A DNA stretch of 64,000 bases, taken from Burkholderiales bacterium (lineage in GTDB: Bacteria; Pseudomonadota; Gammaproteobacteria; Burkholderiales; Burkholderiaceae_C). A model generated the notes under the pieces. It was not told the DNA's origin. It saw only the letters and a program-made list of their open reading frames with translations, and ran no database searches. The DNA lies in NCBI GenBank assembly GCA_003963075.1, contig RXJV01000035.1:1-64000 (forward strand), in the 5' to 3' direction. Each line of letters opens with the position of its first letter. The stretch's first letter is position 1. This document shows positions 30,440 to 40,494 of this stretch, piece by piece. A program made the position numbers and the translations under genes.

Positions 30440-32335
30440 TCAGCGCGCAGAGCAGCACTCGGGCGGGGACGGACCCGCGCGCATTTCCCTGACAACTAGG
30501 CGCAAGCGGCCCCGCACCTCGCCGTCGGAAAGGCGATCTCCGCTGGTGCCCTGCGCCAGCCACGTCGGCAAGTCGGTCGGCACGTCGTCCTGTCCCAGCT
30601 GGGCGATGTGGACGCGCGAAAACGCGGTCGGCACCGTCATGTCGCTGTCTGCGAGCAGCTCCTCATACAGCTTCTCCCCCGGCCTCAACCCCGTGAACCG
30701 GATCCCGATCTCCTGCTCCGATCGTCCGGTCATTTGGATCATCGTCTTTGCTAGATCCACGATCTTCACTGGATCCCCCATGTCCAACACCAGCACCTGC
30801 CCACTCTCCCCAATCGCACCCGCCTGCAGCACCAACCTCGCCGCCTCCGGAATGGTCATGAAGTAGCGAATGATCTCCGGATGCGTCACCGTCACCGGCC
30901 CGCCCTTGGCGATCTGCTCCTTGAACTTCGGAATCACGCTGCCGCTCGACCCCAACACGTTGCCGAAGCGCACCGCCATGAACTTGGTCGCATGGCCCTG
31001 GCCCGCCATGTGGCTGATGACCAGCTCGGCTGCGCGCTTGGTGGCGCCCATCACGTTGGTAGGGTTCACCGCCTTGTCGGTACTGATCAGCACGAAGCGC
31101 TCGGCGCCGTGCTCAGCTGCGGCCTGGCAGGTGTTGTAGGTACCCAGGGTGTTGTTGCGCAGGCAGGCCCAGGCGTTGTCGTCTTCCTCCATCAGCGGCA
31201 CATGCTTGTACGCCGCCGCATGGAAGACGATTTGCGGTTTGTATTTGCCAAAGACGTGGCGCAGGTGTTCAAGGTCCTTCACATCCCCGATGAGACGCGC
31301 GAGCGGGATGTGTGGGAACTTCTCGCCGAGTTCCTGCTCGATCGTGTACAGGTTGAACTCGCTCAACTCGTACAGCACGATCTTGGCCGGCCCGTACCGC
31401 GCCACCTGCCGGCACAGCTCCGAGCCAATCGAGCCGCCCGCGCCGGTGATCAGTACCACCTTGCCGTTCAGGCATTCGCTGATGCCGCCCTCGTCCAGTT
31501 CCACGGGCTCGCGGCCGAGCAGGTCTTCGGGTTCGATGTCGCGCACCTGGTTGACCGAGCGACCGGACAGCAGCTCCTCGCTGCTCGGCACGGTCAGCAC
31601 CGGCAGGCCGACCTTGCCGGCGATATCCAGTGCACGGCGGCGTTCTGCCACGCTGGCGCCTGGCATCGCGATGATCAGGTGGGTGATGCCGTGCAGGCTC
31701 GCGAACTCGGCGCTTTGCTCAATGCGCCCGAGCACCGGCACACCGGCCACGCGGGCGCCGAGCTTGTGTTTGGCATCGTCCACGAAGCCCACGATGACCC
31801 AGCCCTGGGAGTGCTGCAGGCCCGCAACGAGCAGGCGCCCGGCGTCGCCAGCACCCAGGACGAGCGCCCGCCGCTGCTCTTGCGCGCTGCCGCTGATGCG
31901 GCTGCGCATGTGCTCGTAGAGCATGCGGTAGCCCATGCGCATCATGGCCAGCAGCATCAGCGTGAACAGCGGGTGCAAGGCCAGCACCGCACGCGGGATG
32001 CCGTGCAGATGGGCCATCAGCACGGCCACGGCCGCCAGCAGACCCGCGGTGCCGCAGGCCAAGGCCAGGCGCTTGACCTCGCCAAAACCCGAGAAGCGCC
32101 ACATGCCCTTGGGCACTTGCAAGGCCAGCAAGGCCGCGGTGTAGGCAACAAGCACGCCGACCAGCACCCAGCCGTCGTAGCCTGGCCGCGCGGAGAACCA
32201 GCGCTCGAAGCCGAGGCGGAAGAGGTAGGTGGCGTGCCAGGCGATGGCAACGACGATCAGGTCAAGCACCAGTGCGACGGGCTCGCGGCGAGGGCGCAGG
32301 CGGGTAAGTTGGGTGTCGAGGTGCTGCCAATTCAT
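30440..32335 (-). CDS. Membrane-anchored nucleoside-diphosphate-sugar 4,6-dehydratase (CapD/WbpM-like)
   Basis: N-terminal TM helices; VLITGAGGSIGSELCRQ; ISTDKAVNPTNVMGATKRAAEL. Confidence 0.92.
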   Translation of the reverse strand: MNWQHLDTQLTRLRPRREPVALVLDLIVVAIAWHATYLFRLGFERWFSARPGYDGWVLVGVLVAYTAALLALQVPKGMWRFSGFGEVKRLALACGTAGLLAAVAVLMAHLHGIPRAVLALHPLFTLMLLAMMRMGYRMLYEHMRSRISGSAQEQRRALVLGAGDAGRLLVAGLQHSQGWVIVGFVDDAKHKLGARVAGVPVLGRIEQSAEFASLHGITHLIIAMPGASVAERRRALDIAGKVGLPVLTVPSSEELLSGRSVNQVRDIEPEDLLGREPVELDEGGISECLNGKVVLITGAGGSIGSELCRQVARYGPAKIVLYELSEFNLYTIEQELGEKFPHIPLARLIGDVKDLEHLRHVFGKYKPQIVFHAAAYKHVPLMEEDDNAWACLRNNTLGTYNTCQAAAEHGAERFVLISTDKAVNPTNVMGATKRAAELVISHMAGQGHATKFMAVRFGNVLGSSGSVIPKFKEQIAKGGPVTVTHPEIIRYFMTIPEAARLVLQAGAIGESGQVLVLDMGDPVKIVDLAKTMIQMTGRSEQEIGIRFTGLRPGEKLYEELLADSDMTVPTAFSRVHIAQLGQDDVPTDLPTWLAQGTSGDRLSDGEVRGRLRLVVREMRAGPSPPECCSAR

Positions 32336-32387
32336 GAGCTGCGTATTGTCGCAGCCGATAATCAGCCCACCACGGATCGAGGTGCAC

Positions 32388-32966
32388 ATGGGACAAGCCG
32401 CCACCGAGTTCAAGCTCAACCCCGAGGACTACCTGGCCTGGGAGGCCCTGCAGCAGGAGCGCCACGAGTACGTGGATGGCGAGGTGTTCAACATGTCCGG
32501 GGCCGAAGACCGGCACGTGACAGTCGCTCTGAATGCCGCGATGGCGCTGCGCCAGCACACCACAGGGTCGCCCTGCAGGGTGTTCATGACGGACATGAAG
32601 CTGCAGGTCGCTTCGAGCAAGGCCTACTTCTACCCTGACGTGTTCGTGACCTGCTCAGCGGCTGACCGTGCCAGCCCGCTCGTGAAACAGGAGGCGACGC
32701 TGATCATCGAAGTGCTGTCGCCGAGCACCGCGGCCTATGACCGTGGTGCCAAGTTTGCCCATTACCGAGGCATTCCGACGCTCCAGGAGTACGCCCTGAT
32801 CGACATCGACCTGCGCCGTACCGACGTCTACCGTAAGGGCGCCGAAGGGTTGTGGGTGCTGCACCCCTTCGAGGCCGGGCAGGCAGTGACGCTGGCCAGC
32901 GCCGACCTGACCATCAGCGCCCGTGAGCTGTTTGCCGAGGTGGACGACGAGACTTCAGAGGCGTAA
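32388..32966 (+). CDS. Uma2-family (DUF820) putative endonuclease
   Basis: HEYVDGEVFNMSG...YFYPDVFVTCS...LIIEVLSPSTAAYDRGAKFAHYRGIPTLQEYALID. Confidence 0.9.
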   Translation: MGQAATEFKLNPEDYLAWEALQQERHEYVDGEVFNMSGAEDRHVTVALNAAMALRQHTTGSPCRVFMTDMKLQVASSKAYFYPDVFVTCSAADRASPLVKQEATLIIEVLSPSTAAYDRGAKFAHYRGIPTLQEYALIDIDLRRTDVYRKGAEGLWVLHPFEAGQAVTLASADLTISARELFAEVDDETSEA

Positions 32967-33143
32967 CACGCTCCGCGTCGTCTGAATTCAGCTGCAGCGT
33001 GGCCGACAGTCAGGTAATCGATAGCCAGAGACAAGCCACCGCGCGCGAGCCGCATCGTGCTAGGCAGTGCGCTGCCTGATGAATTGCCCTTGCTCTGAGT
33101 GCAGCCGCGTGCGCCCGGGTTTTTTTGGGCCGCGCCGCTCGGT

Positions 33144-33731
33144 TCAGCGGTGCAGCACGCGCAGCAGCGTGCGGCCGATCAGCTGCAGGTCGGTGGCTAG
33201 CGTGGCCCGTGCGGCGTAGTCCGCCGAGAGCCGCAGTTTGGCGGGCAAAATGATTTCGCGGTACTCGCGTTCGGGGTCGGCCGCTGCCGCCAGCAGTTCG
33301 GCCTCGTGGCTGAAGGCGAGCGAGGCGGGGTCGGTGATGCCGGGGCGCACGGCCAGCACCTCGCGCTTCAGATCGTCCGGGTAGAGCTCCACATAGCAGG
33401 GCAGCTCGGGCCGCGGCCCGACCAGGCTCATCGCGCCCCGCAGCACGTCCCACAGTTGCGGCAGTTCGTCGAGCTTGGTCTGCCGAAGCACCTGGCCAGA
33501 GCGGGTGATGCGCGGGTCGGCGCCCACGGTGAGGGCCGCGCCCGGCGCCACGCGCATCGTGCGGAACTTGTGGATGGTGAACGGCACCCCGTGGCGGCCG
33601 ATGCGGGTCTGGCGGAACAGCACGGGCCCCGGTGAATCGAGCCTCACCCAGACAGCAGCGAGCAGCAGCAACGGCGCCAGCAGCACCAGGCCCAAGGCCG
33701 AGGCGGCGATGTCGAACAGGCGTTTGCCCAC
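33144..33731 (-). CDS. Initiating sugar transferase (WcaJ/PglC-like)
   Basis: KRLFDIAASALGLVLLAPLLLL; SPGPVLFRQTRIGRHG; FKFRTM-like HKFRTMR; TKLDELPQLWDVLRGAMSLVGPRPELP. Confidence 0.94.
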   Translation of the reverse strand: MGKRLFDIAASALGLVLLAPLLLLAAVWVRLDSPGPVLFRQTRIGRHGVPFTIHKFRTMRVAPGAALTVGADPRITRSGQVLRQTKLDELPQLWDVLRGAMSLVGPRPELPCYVELYPDDLKREVLAVRPGITDPASLAFSHEAELLAAAADPEREYREIILPAKLRLSADYAARATLATDLQLIGRTLLRVLHR

Positions 33732-33735
33732 GCGC

Positions 33736-34896
33736 TCAGGCCAACAGGCCGCGCACCGCCTGGATGACGCGCTCCACGTCGGCGTCGCTCATCGCGGTGT
33801 AGAGCGGCAGGCTCACCGTGCGCTCGAACACCTTTTGCGACTGCGGGAACTGCTCGGGCGTGAGCCCGTAGCGGTCGCGCCAGTAGGGATGCAGGTGCAG
33901 CGGCACGTAGTGCACGCTGCAGCCGATGCAGGCGGCGAACATGCCTTCGATGAACGCGTCGCGGGTGATCGGCGCGTCATCCGCCAGGCGCACGACGTAC
34001 AGGTGCCAGGCATGGGTGTCGCCCTTGGGCGCCTGCGGCGGCAGGATCAGCGGCAGATCGGCAAAGGCCTCGTGGAAGCGCGCGGCGATCTGCTCGCGGC
34101 GCTGCTGGAAGGCCGGCAGGCGCTTGAGCTGGTGCAGGCCCAAGGCGGCGGCAATATCGGTCAGGTTGTACTTGAAGCCGGGCGCGACGATCTCGTAGTA
34201 CCAGCTCGGCACCTTGGCCGTGAAGCGGTCAAAGGCATCGCGGCTCATGCCGTGCAGGCGCATCACGCGGGCGCGCTTGGCGAGCTCGGGGTTGCGGGTC
34301 ACCAGCATGCCGCCCTCGCCGGTCGTCATCGTCTTGTTGGCGTAGAAGCTGAACACGGTTGCGTCCGTGCCGAGCGTGCCGATCAGCTCCTTCTCCAGCG
34401 TGGTGGGCAGCGCGTGAGCGGCGTCGTCAATGACGTGCAGGCCGTGGCGGCGGGCGATGTCCAGCACCGCGATCATGTCCACGGCCAGGCCGGCGTAGTG
34501 CACCGGCATGATGGCCTTGGTACGCGTCGTGATGGCGGCTTCGATGGCCGCGATGTCGATGTTGAGCGTGGCCGGGTCGATGTCGACCAGCTTCACGTCC
34601 GCCCCGAGGTAACGCACCACCTCGGCGGTGGCGGTGAAGGTGTGGGTGGTGGTGATGACCTCATCCCCAGGGCCGATACCGATGGCCTCGAGCGCGAGGT
34701 GCAGGCCGGCAGTCGCGGAGTTGACCGCGATGCACTCGATCTGCGGGTCGCCCAGGAACTCGGCAAACGCCTGCTCGAAGCGCTTGGCCTTGGGGCCGGT
34801 GGTGATCCAGCCGGATTTCAGGGTGTCGACGACTTCGGCGATCTCGTCGTCGCCGAGATCGGGCAGGGCAAAGGGCAGGAAGGGCTGGGCGCTCAT
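33736..34896 (-). CDS. DegT/DnrJ/EryC1 PLP-dependent sugar aminotransferase
   Basis: [50 protein letters not shown]. Confidence 0.93.
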   Translation of the reverse strand: MSAQPFLPFALPDLGDDEIAEVVDTLKSGWITTGPKAKRFEQAFAEFLGDPQIECIAVNSATAGLHLALEAIGIGPGDEVITTTHTFTATAEVVRYLGADVKLVDIDPATLNIDIAAIEAAITTRTKAIMPVHYAGLAVDMIAVLDIARRHGLHVIDDAAHALPTTLEKELIGTLGTDATVFSFYANKTMTTGEGGMLVTRNPELAKRARVMRLHGMSRDAFDRFTAKVPSWYYEIVAPGFKYNLTDIAAALGLHQLKRLPAFQQRREQIAARFHEAFADLPLILPPQAPKGDTHAWHLYVVRLADDAPITRDAFIEGMFAACIGCSVHYVPLHLHPYWRDRYGLTPEQFPQSQKVFERTVSLPLYTAMSDADVERVIQAVRGLLA

Positions 34897-34903
34897 GGCG
34901 TGT

Positions 34904-35338
34904 TCATGCGCTAAGGGTGACGAGGTGTTCGGCGCGTGCGCCGCGCACGCTGGGGCGCGCCACACCGCGGTCGAAGCTGACGAAGCGCAAGTCGTGGCGC
35001 ACGGCCAGCGCGAGGAGGTAGGCATCGGTCACCTGGCGCGAGCCGGTGATGTGTGTCCAGTTCAACACGCCGTCGTCGAGCAGGCTGAAGTCGTCGGCGT
35101 AGAAGCGGTGGGCCGGGTGAGACGTGGCTTCGAGCAGGCGCTCGCGCACGGCGTTGGGGGTCTGGGCATTGGGGTAGCCGGGCTGGCTGAGGATGCGCAG
35201 GCAGCCGTTCTGCGTCAGCGGGCAGGAGGCCCAGCCTGCTTCCCAGTTCGCCAGCATCCAGGCCGTGGCGCGCGCATGGTGCAGATGCGACTGATCCTGC
35301 AAGGCCAGCAGCACATTGACGTCGAGCAGGGCCCGCAT
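34904..35338 (-). CDS. vapC: VapC-like PIN-domain toxin
   Basis: [61 protein letters not shown]. Confidence 0.88.
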   Translation of the reverse strand: MRALLDVNVLLALQDQSHLHHARATAWMLANWEAGWASCPLTQNGCLRILSQPGYPNAQTPNAVRERLLEATSHPAHRFYADDFSLLDDGVLNWTHITGSRQVTDAYLLALAVRHDLRFVSFDRGVARPSVRGARAEHLVTLSA

Positions 35339-35583
35339 CAGATGCCGGCCTGGTCTCGCAAGCGGTTGACGAGCTCATCCGTGACGACCGCCCCCGGCTT
35401 GCCCGGAAACGGCCGAAAGCCCGGCAGGCTGGCGGCCGGTGCCGCGCCCGATGCAGGGGCGCCGGCGGTCAGGGCCTGGCGCAGCAGGCGCGACACGATG
35501 ACGCCCGCCGTCGTGCCTTCATGCTGGGCCAACTCCTTGGAGGCCTGGAGCAGGTCGTCGTCAATGTCGAGGGTGGTGCGCAC
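35338..35583 (-). CDS. vapB: VapB-like antitoxin (ribbon-helix-helix)
   Basis: MRTTLDIDDDLLQASKELAQHEGTTAGVIVSRLLRQAL; 1-nt overlap with vapC. Confidence 0.85.
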   Translation of the reverse strand: MRTTLDIDDDLLQASKELAQHEGTTAGVIVSRLLRQALTAGAPASGAAPAASLPGFRPFPGKPGAVVTDELVNRLRDQAGI

Positions 35584-35615
35584 GGCGATGCATCAGATGC
35601 AGTGATGCGTCGATT

Positions 35616-36296
35616 CTAGGGCTTCTCGATCCGCACCAGCCGGTGCGTCCGCAGCCAGGGCACGAGGTTGAGCAGGCCATAGGCCCCCGGCAGCGCCCGT
35701 GCCAGCGGAGGCGCCAGCGTGACGCGGCGAGCGGTGAAGCGGCCCTGTGGGAACAGCGCATGCACCCGCGCCAGCGGCACACCGCGCACATCGGGGTTGC
35801 GCGGGTTGTTGATGGTGAAGTCGTACCAGAGCACCGCGCCGCCGGGCTTGAGCCAGCGCCACATCGCCTCGGCCAGCCGCTGCTGCAAGGCGTCATCCAG
35901 GATGGACGAGAACACGGTGGACTGCAGCACCAGGTCCTGGCTGGCCGGCGCGACGTCGGCGGTGGACGCGTCACCGGCCAGCAGGCGCAAACGCTCGGGC
36001 AGCGCAGCGCGCGCCGCCTGGAGCCGCTCGGGCAGCAGTTCGATGCCGGTCAGGTGTTCAGGCCGCAGGCCCAGCCGCAGCAGGTCCAGCAGGTTGCCGC
36101 CGGCACCACAGCCCACCTCGGTGGCCCGCCAGTCGGCCGGCCTGCCGGGCCGCCCGCGCAGCAGGGCCAGCAGGGCCCGCTGCCGCTCCTGCCACATCGC
36201 CGCCACCTCGGGGCGCAGCAGGCTGTAGCGGTCGACCGCATCGCCCTGGGCCGCACGGCGTGCATAGCGCTGGGCGATCCGGTCCAGCTCACTCAT
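35616..36296 (-). CDS. Class I SAM-dependent methyltransferase
   Basis: EVGCGAGGNLLDLLRLG; GGAVLWYDFTINNPRNPDVRGV. Confidence 0.85.
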   Translation of the reverse strand: MSELDRIAQRYARRAAQGDAVDRYSLLRPEVAAMWQERQRALLALLRGRPGRPADWRATEVGCGAGGNLLDLLRLGLRPEHLTGIELLPERLQAARAALPERLRLLAGDASTADVAPASQDLVLQSTVFSSILDDALQQRLAEAMWRWLKPGGAVLWYDFTINNPRNPDVRGVPLARVHALFPQGRFTARRVTLAPPLARALPGAYGLLNLVPWLRTHRLVRIEKP

Positions 36297-37519
36297 GCCA
36301 GAGCCTCGATGAAGCGAGCTGCCAGCACCGGGTAGGCATGGTGTGCCATCGCGAACGCCCGGCCCTGCGCGCCCATGGCGGCACGCTCCGCCGGGCTCAG
36401 CGCTGCCAGCCGGCGCAGGCCGTGGGCCACCGCGGCCGGGTCCTCAGGCTCCACGGTGAGGCCCGCGCCGGCCTCGGCCACCGGGTCATTGCCCGCCTCG
36501 ACCGAATGCAGCACCGCGCGGCCGGCCATCAGGTAGTCGATCAGCTTGTTGGGCGCGATGCCGAAGCGGTAGATGGGCGTGCGCTGCCAGCCGATGTAGG
36601 CGATGTCGAACTGGCTCAGCAGCGTCGGGATCTGGGCCTTGGGGATGGGCGCAAAGAAGCGCACGTTCTGCAGCCCCTCGGCGGCCGCGCGCTGCGCCAG
36701 GCGGGCCGCCTCGTGGCCACTGCCGACCAGTACAAAGCTCAGCGGCTCGCCCTTCAACTGGGCCGCCGCGTCCAGCAGCACGTCCAGCGCATTCGGCAGG
36801 CCCATCGAACCGGCATAGCCCACGATGACGCGGCCGGCCGCGCGCTCGGCCGCGAGGTGGGCCTGCAGCGTCTCGCCCAGCGGCGCCGAGGCACCCTGCC
36901 ACTCCTCCGGCGCAAAGCCATTGGGCACGATATGGAGCTTGGCCAGGTCCAGCCCGCGCGAGGCCATGTGCTGGTGCACGCAGGGCAGCATCGAGACGAC
37001 CACGTCGGCATCGCGGTAGGCATCGGCCTCGGCCTTGCCGCAGAGCAGCGCGAACGGATGCCGCGGCGACATGCCCGACAGCTCAATCAGCGACAGCGGC
37101 CAGAGGTCATGCACCTCGTAGACCAGCTTGGCCTTCGCCAGCTTGGCCAGCTTGCGGGCCACCCACATGTCCATCGGGTAGGTGCTCGACGCAATGACCG
37201 CATCGGGCCTGAACTCGCGCGTCAGCCGCCAGGCATCGGCCCGCAGCTGGCGCAGGAAGCTCAGGATGTTGCGCAGCCGCCCCACGCCGTTGCCCTGGTA
37301 GGCGGGCGTCGGCAGCCAGCGGTAGCGGATGCCGTCGATCAGCTCCTCGACCGGCTGGCCCGGCACCTCAGGCTGCACCGCCCGCACATGCGAATGGCTG
37401 GCCGCGACGATCAGCACCTCATGCCCCGCCCTCACCCACTCGCGAGCCAGGTAGAAGGGCCGGAACTCCATGCCATGGCGCGGCGAGCCGGCGTAGTGGT
37501 TGACCAGCAGGATGTTCAC
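36293..37519 (-). CDS. Glycosyltransferase family 4 (WbuB-like), GTG start
   Basis: NILLVNHYAGSPRHGMEFRPFYLAREW; GYAGSMGLPNALDVLLDAAAQL; FGIAPNKLIDYLMAGRAVLHSV. Confidence 0.9.
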   Translation of the reverse strand: MNILLVNHYAGSPRHGMEFRPFYLAREWVRAGHEVLIVAASHSHVRAVQPEVPGQPVEELIDGIRYRWLPTPAYQGNGVGRLRNILSFLRQLRADAWRLTREFRPDAVIASSTYPMDMWVARKLAKLAKAKLVYEVHDLWPLSLIELSGMSPRHPFALLCGKAEADAYRDADVVVSMLPCVHQHMASRGLDLAKLHIVPNGFAPEEWQGASAPLGETLQAHLAAERAAGRVIVGYAGSMGLPNALDVLLDAAAQLKGEPLSFVLVGSGHEAARLAQRAAAEGLQNVRFFAPIPKAQIPTLLSQFDIAYIGWQRTPIYRFGIAPNKLIDYLMAGRAVLHSVEAGNDPVAEAGAGLTVEPEDPAAVAHGLRRLAALSPAERAAMGAQGRAFAMAHHAYPVLAARFIEALA

Positions 37520-38610
37520 GTCGACAGCTCTCGAAGGCGGGTCAGGAAGCGCTGCACATGCGGCTCGAACAGGCCGTTCGCGGCCACCCAATCCCGGTTG
37601 ACGACAGCAAGCCGGCCGGCATCCAGGGCAGCCGTGCGGGCCGGCAGATCATCCATCGCGTGAGCACTGTCCGCCACGATCAGCCCGCGCGCCGAATCGC
37701 CGATCAACTCGCGGTTGGCCGGCAGGTCGGACAGCAGCGGCACACAGCCGTGGGCCATGGCCTCCAGCACCGACACCGACACCGAATCGCTTTGCGGCAG
37801 GCTCAGGAACCAGGTCGCGCGGGCGTAGTGCGCGGCCTGCTCGCGCGCGTCCAGCCGGCCGACGAAGCGGACCCTGCCCGCCAGGCCGCGGGCGGCCACG
37901 TCGGCCTCCAGGCCAGCGCGCAGCGTGCCGTCGTTGGCCACCACCAGCTGGGCCTCGGGCTGCGCGGCCGCAATGCGGGCGAAGGCATCGAGCACGCGTT
38001 GGGGCTGGTAGATCGGCTCCAGGCCCCGGTTCGCGAAGCAGAGCCAGGGCTGCTTCTTGGCGTTCTGCTTGGGCAGCGCCTCCAGGCCGAAGGGGAAGGT
38101 CATCACCTCGCCCGCGCCCAGGGCCCGCATGCGCTCGGCCATGTGCAGCGAGTCCGACGTCGTCAGGGCGCAGCTGCGCAGCACCTTCCTCGTGAGCCAG
38201 CGCCAGCTGGCGCCGCGCTCGGGCGTGACGAGGATGTCGCTGCCCCAGGCCGAGCCGGCGATGCGCGCGCGCAGCCGCCAGCCGGCCTTGGCGGCCCAGG
38301 CCAGGGTGCCGTGCGAGGTCAGGTAGTGGGCATGCAGCCAGTCGGCATCGGTATCGGCCAGCCAAGCGCCGACCTTGGGCAGCTGCTTGAGCAGCGCGAT
38401 ATTGCCGCCACCGTGGTCTGGCGAGGTGTTCAGGGCCAGTCGTCGCGCATCGGGCAGCAGCTGGTGGAACTCCGGCAGGAAGCCGCGCGACGAGATCGCA
38501 TGCAGCTGCACCCGCGGCTGCAGCGCGCGCGCCCACTTCAGCAGGTGGGGGCTCTCGCCGTCGCCAATCAGCACCAGCTTCAGCCCGCCGGAGAGCGAAC
38601 CCTGGCTCAT
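37516..38610 (-). CDS. Glycosyltransferase (group 1)
   Basis: GRVRFVGRLDAREQAAHYARATWFLSLPQSDSVSVSVLEAMAHGCVPLLSD. Confidence 0.87.
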   Translation of the reverse strand: MSQGSLSGGLKLVLIGDGESPHLLKWARALQPRVQLHAISSRGFLPEFHQLLPDARRLALNTSPDHGGGNIALLKQLPKVGAWLADTDADWLHAHYLTSHGTLAWAAKAGWRLRARIAGSAWGSDILVTPERGASWRWLTRKVLRSCALTTSDSLHMAERMRALGAGEVMTFPFGLEALPKQNAKKQPWLCFANRGLEPIYQPQRVLDAFARIAAAQPEAQLVVANDGTLRAGLEADVAARGLAGRVRFVGRLDAREQAAHYARATWFLSLPQSDSVSVSVLEAMAHGCVPLLSDLPANRELIGDSARGLIVADSAHAMDDLPARTAALDAGRLAVVNRDWVAANGLFEPHVQRFLTRLRELST

Positions 38611-39233
38611 GCCGGCAGCTCCCCGGCCCAGGCTTGGTAGTGTGGGGCCAGTTCGGGGTGTTCGCGCAGCAACTCAGCGTCCTTCACCCGCGTGTCGCCG
38701 ACCACCCGAGCGGGCTGCCCGGCAAGGATGGCGTAGTCCGGAAACTCGCCCTGCACCAGGCTGTAGGCAGACACCACACTCCCCTTGCCAAGCCGCGTGC
38801 CGGGCAGCAGCGTGGCATGCGCGCCGATGAAGCTGTAGCGGCCAATCTCGACCGGCGCGGTGTGGTAGGCCTGCTTGTGCGGGACATTCACATACTCGCG
38901 GCCATACAGCCGGATGGCCGCATGGCTGGAATGCGTGAACACGCCGGTGAAGAAGCCGATCTGGCAGCCCTCGCCGATGCGCAGCCCGTAGGTTGCGTCC
39001 AGCACGCTGAAATGCCCGATGAAGACGTGATCCTCCACGTCGAGCCGTTCGCGGGCGAAGACGACGGCACTGTTGCTGATGCGGGTGTTGGGCAGGAACT
39101 CGCCGTCGCCACGCACAAAGCCGTAGACCATGCGCGGCCCGCCAACGCGCAACAGCGCGGCCTTGAGCGGCTGCCAGATGCGGCGCAGCAGGGAGGCCTT
39201 CACCGGGGCATCTCCGGGCACGTCGATTTGCAA
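38607..39233 (-). CDS. Hexapeptide-repeat (LbetaH) acyltransferase
   Basis: [49 protein letters not shown]. Confidence 0.87.
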   Translation of the reverse strand: MQIDVPGDAPVKASLLRRIWQPLKAALLRVGGPRMVYGFVRGDGEFLPNTRISNSAVVFARERLDVEDHVFIGHFSVLDATYGLRIGEGCQIGFFTGVFTHSSHAAIRLYGREYVNVPHKQAYHTAPVEIGRYSFIGAHATLLPGTRLGKGSVVSAYSLVQGEFPDYAILAGQPARVVGDTRVKDAELLREHPELAPHYQAWAGELPA

Positions 39234-39243
39234 AGGGTTCGAA

Positions 39244-40452
39244 TCATTCCCAGGTCCACAGTGCCCAGAAGAAGTAGCCGAAGTAGAGCAGCATTGCGGC
39301 CGACACCCCCCAGCCGGCGCCGGCCAGGCCGCCGAGCTGGAGGCCCACCGCCAGGCCGGCGAGGAACAGCACCTGGCCCACCAGCGCCAGCCTGAGGCCC
39401 CAGGCCTGCGCGCCCCAGGCCATCAGCACGACGGACAGCGGCGACGCGATGAAGTGCAGCGCCACGTAGGGCGCCAGCGAACGCGCCAACTCGCCGGCGC
39501 CGCGCCAGTCGGGGCCGAAGACGGTGCCGAACAGCCACGGCCCCCCGGCCAGCAGCAAGCCCATCAGCGGCAGCGCCAGCGCGGCGAGCAGCAGCATCTG
39601 CCGGCGCACCAGCGCCCGCCCCTCGCGCAGGCTGGTGGCGCGGGTCAGCTGCGGGTAGAGCGCCTGGGACAGCGAGCCGCCCACCAGGCTGGCCGGTGCC
39701 TTCAGATAGCGCAGCGCCAGCGCCCAGGCGCCGGCCTCGGGCGAACCCAACCAGGCCGTCAGCAACGCGATCGCCAGCGTGTCCTGCAGCGCACCGGCAA
39801 AGGCGTGTGGCATGTTCAGCAGCGGGAAGTCGCGGTGCCTGGCCGCCACGTCGCGCAGCGGCTGCGCCTGCAGCAGCCCACGCCAGCCACCCGCTGGGGC
39901 CGGCCGGGCCTGCAGTGCTGCGGCGGCCGCCGTGGCCAGCGTGGCCCCGCCCAGCAGGCCCCAGGGCCCCGCCTGCAGCAGCCCGAAGCCCACCTGGGCC
40001 ACGGCGGCCCCGCCCCATTGCACGACACGCGCCCAGGCCAGCACTGCAAAGCGCCCGGCCCGCGCGGCCCATTGCGCCAGCGCCTGGCTGGCCGCCGCCG
40101 CCATCACGGCCAGCGGCAGCCCGGCTGCCAAGGGCAGGCCTCCCGCCACCATCCACACCGCACCGATGAGCAGGGCCACGCCGGTCACCGCGAGCCCGAC
40201 ACGCAGGCACAGCGCCAGCAGCCTGGCGGCACCCGTCTCACCCGTTTCCAGCGCGAGCGCGAACTCATAGCGCGCGCAGCCCACCACGGCCAGGTTGCTG
40301 GCCACCGACCAGACCAACGAGAACTGACCGTACTCGGCGGGGCTGTACAGCCGCGTGATCCAGGGCCCGAGCAGCAACGGCAGCGACTGGGCCAGCGCGC
40401 TGCCGGCCAGCAGGGTCAGCGTCGCGCGGGTGAGGCTGGTGGAAGCGGTCAT
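39244..40452 (-). CDS. Oligosaccharide flippase (Wzx-like)
   Basis: ~400 aa multi-[27 protein letters not shown]. Confidence 0.87.
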   Translation of the reverse strand: MTASTSLTRATLTLLAGSALAQSLPLLLGPWITRLYSPAEYGQFSLVWSVASNLAVVGCARYEFALALETGETGAARLLALCLRVGLAVTGVALLIGAVWMVAGGLPLAAGLPLAVMAAAASQALAQWAARAGRFAVLAWARVVQWGGAAVAQVGFGLLQAGPWGLLGGATLATAAAAALQARPAPAGGWRGLLQAQPLRDVAARHRDFPLLNMPHAFAGALQDTLAIALLTAWLGSPEAGAWALALRYLKAPASLVGGSLSQALYPQLTRATSLREGRALVRRQMLLLAALALPLMGLLLAGGPWLFGTVFGPDWRGAGELARSLAPYVALHFIASPLSVVLMAWGAQAWGLRLALVGQVLFLAGLAVGLQLGGLAGAGWGVSAAMLLYFGYFFWALWTWE

Positions 40453-40494
40453 GGGGCGCGGGATTCTAAAATCGCGGATTCACCAAGGCCCGCA

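Noticed and set aside
30881-32638. 585-aa plus-strand ORF
   Set aside because: Antisense to the CapD-like dehydratase; low-complexity His/Gln-rich.
39130-40494. N-terminal extension of the 966-aa ORF containing lysS
   Set aside because: Extension overlaps the flippase gene antisense; LysS starts at 40495 ([31 protein letters not shown]).
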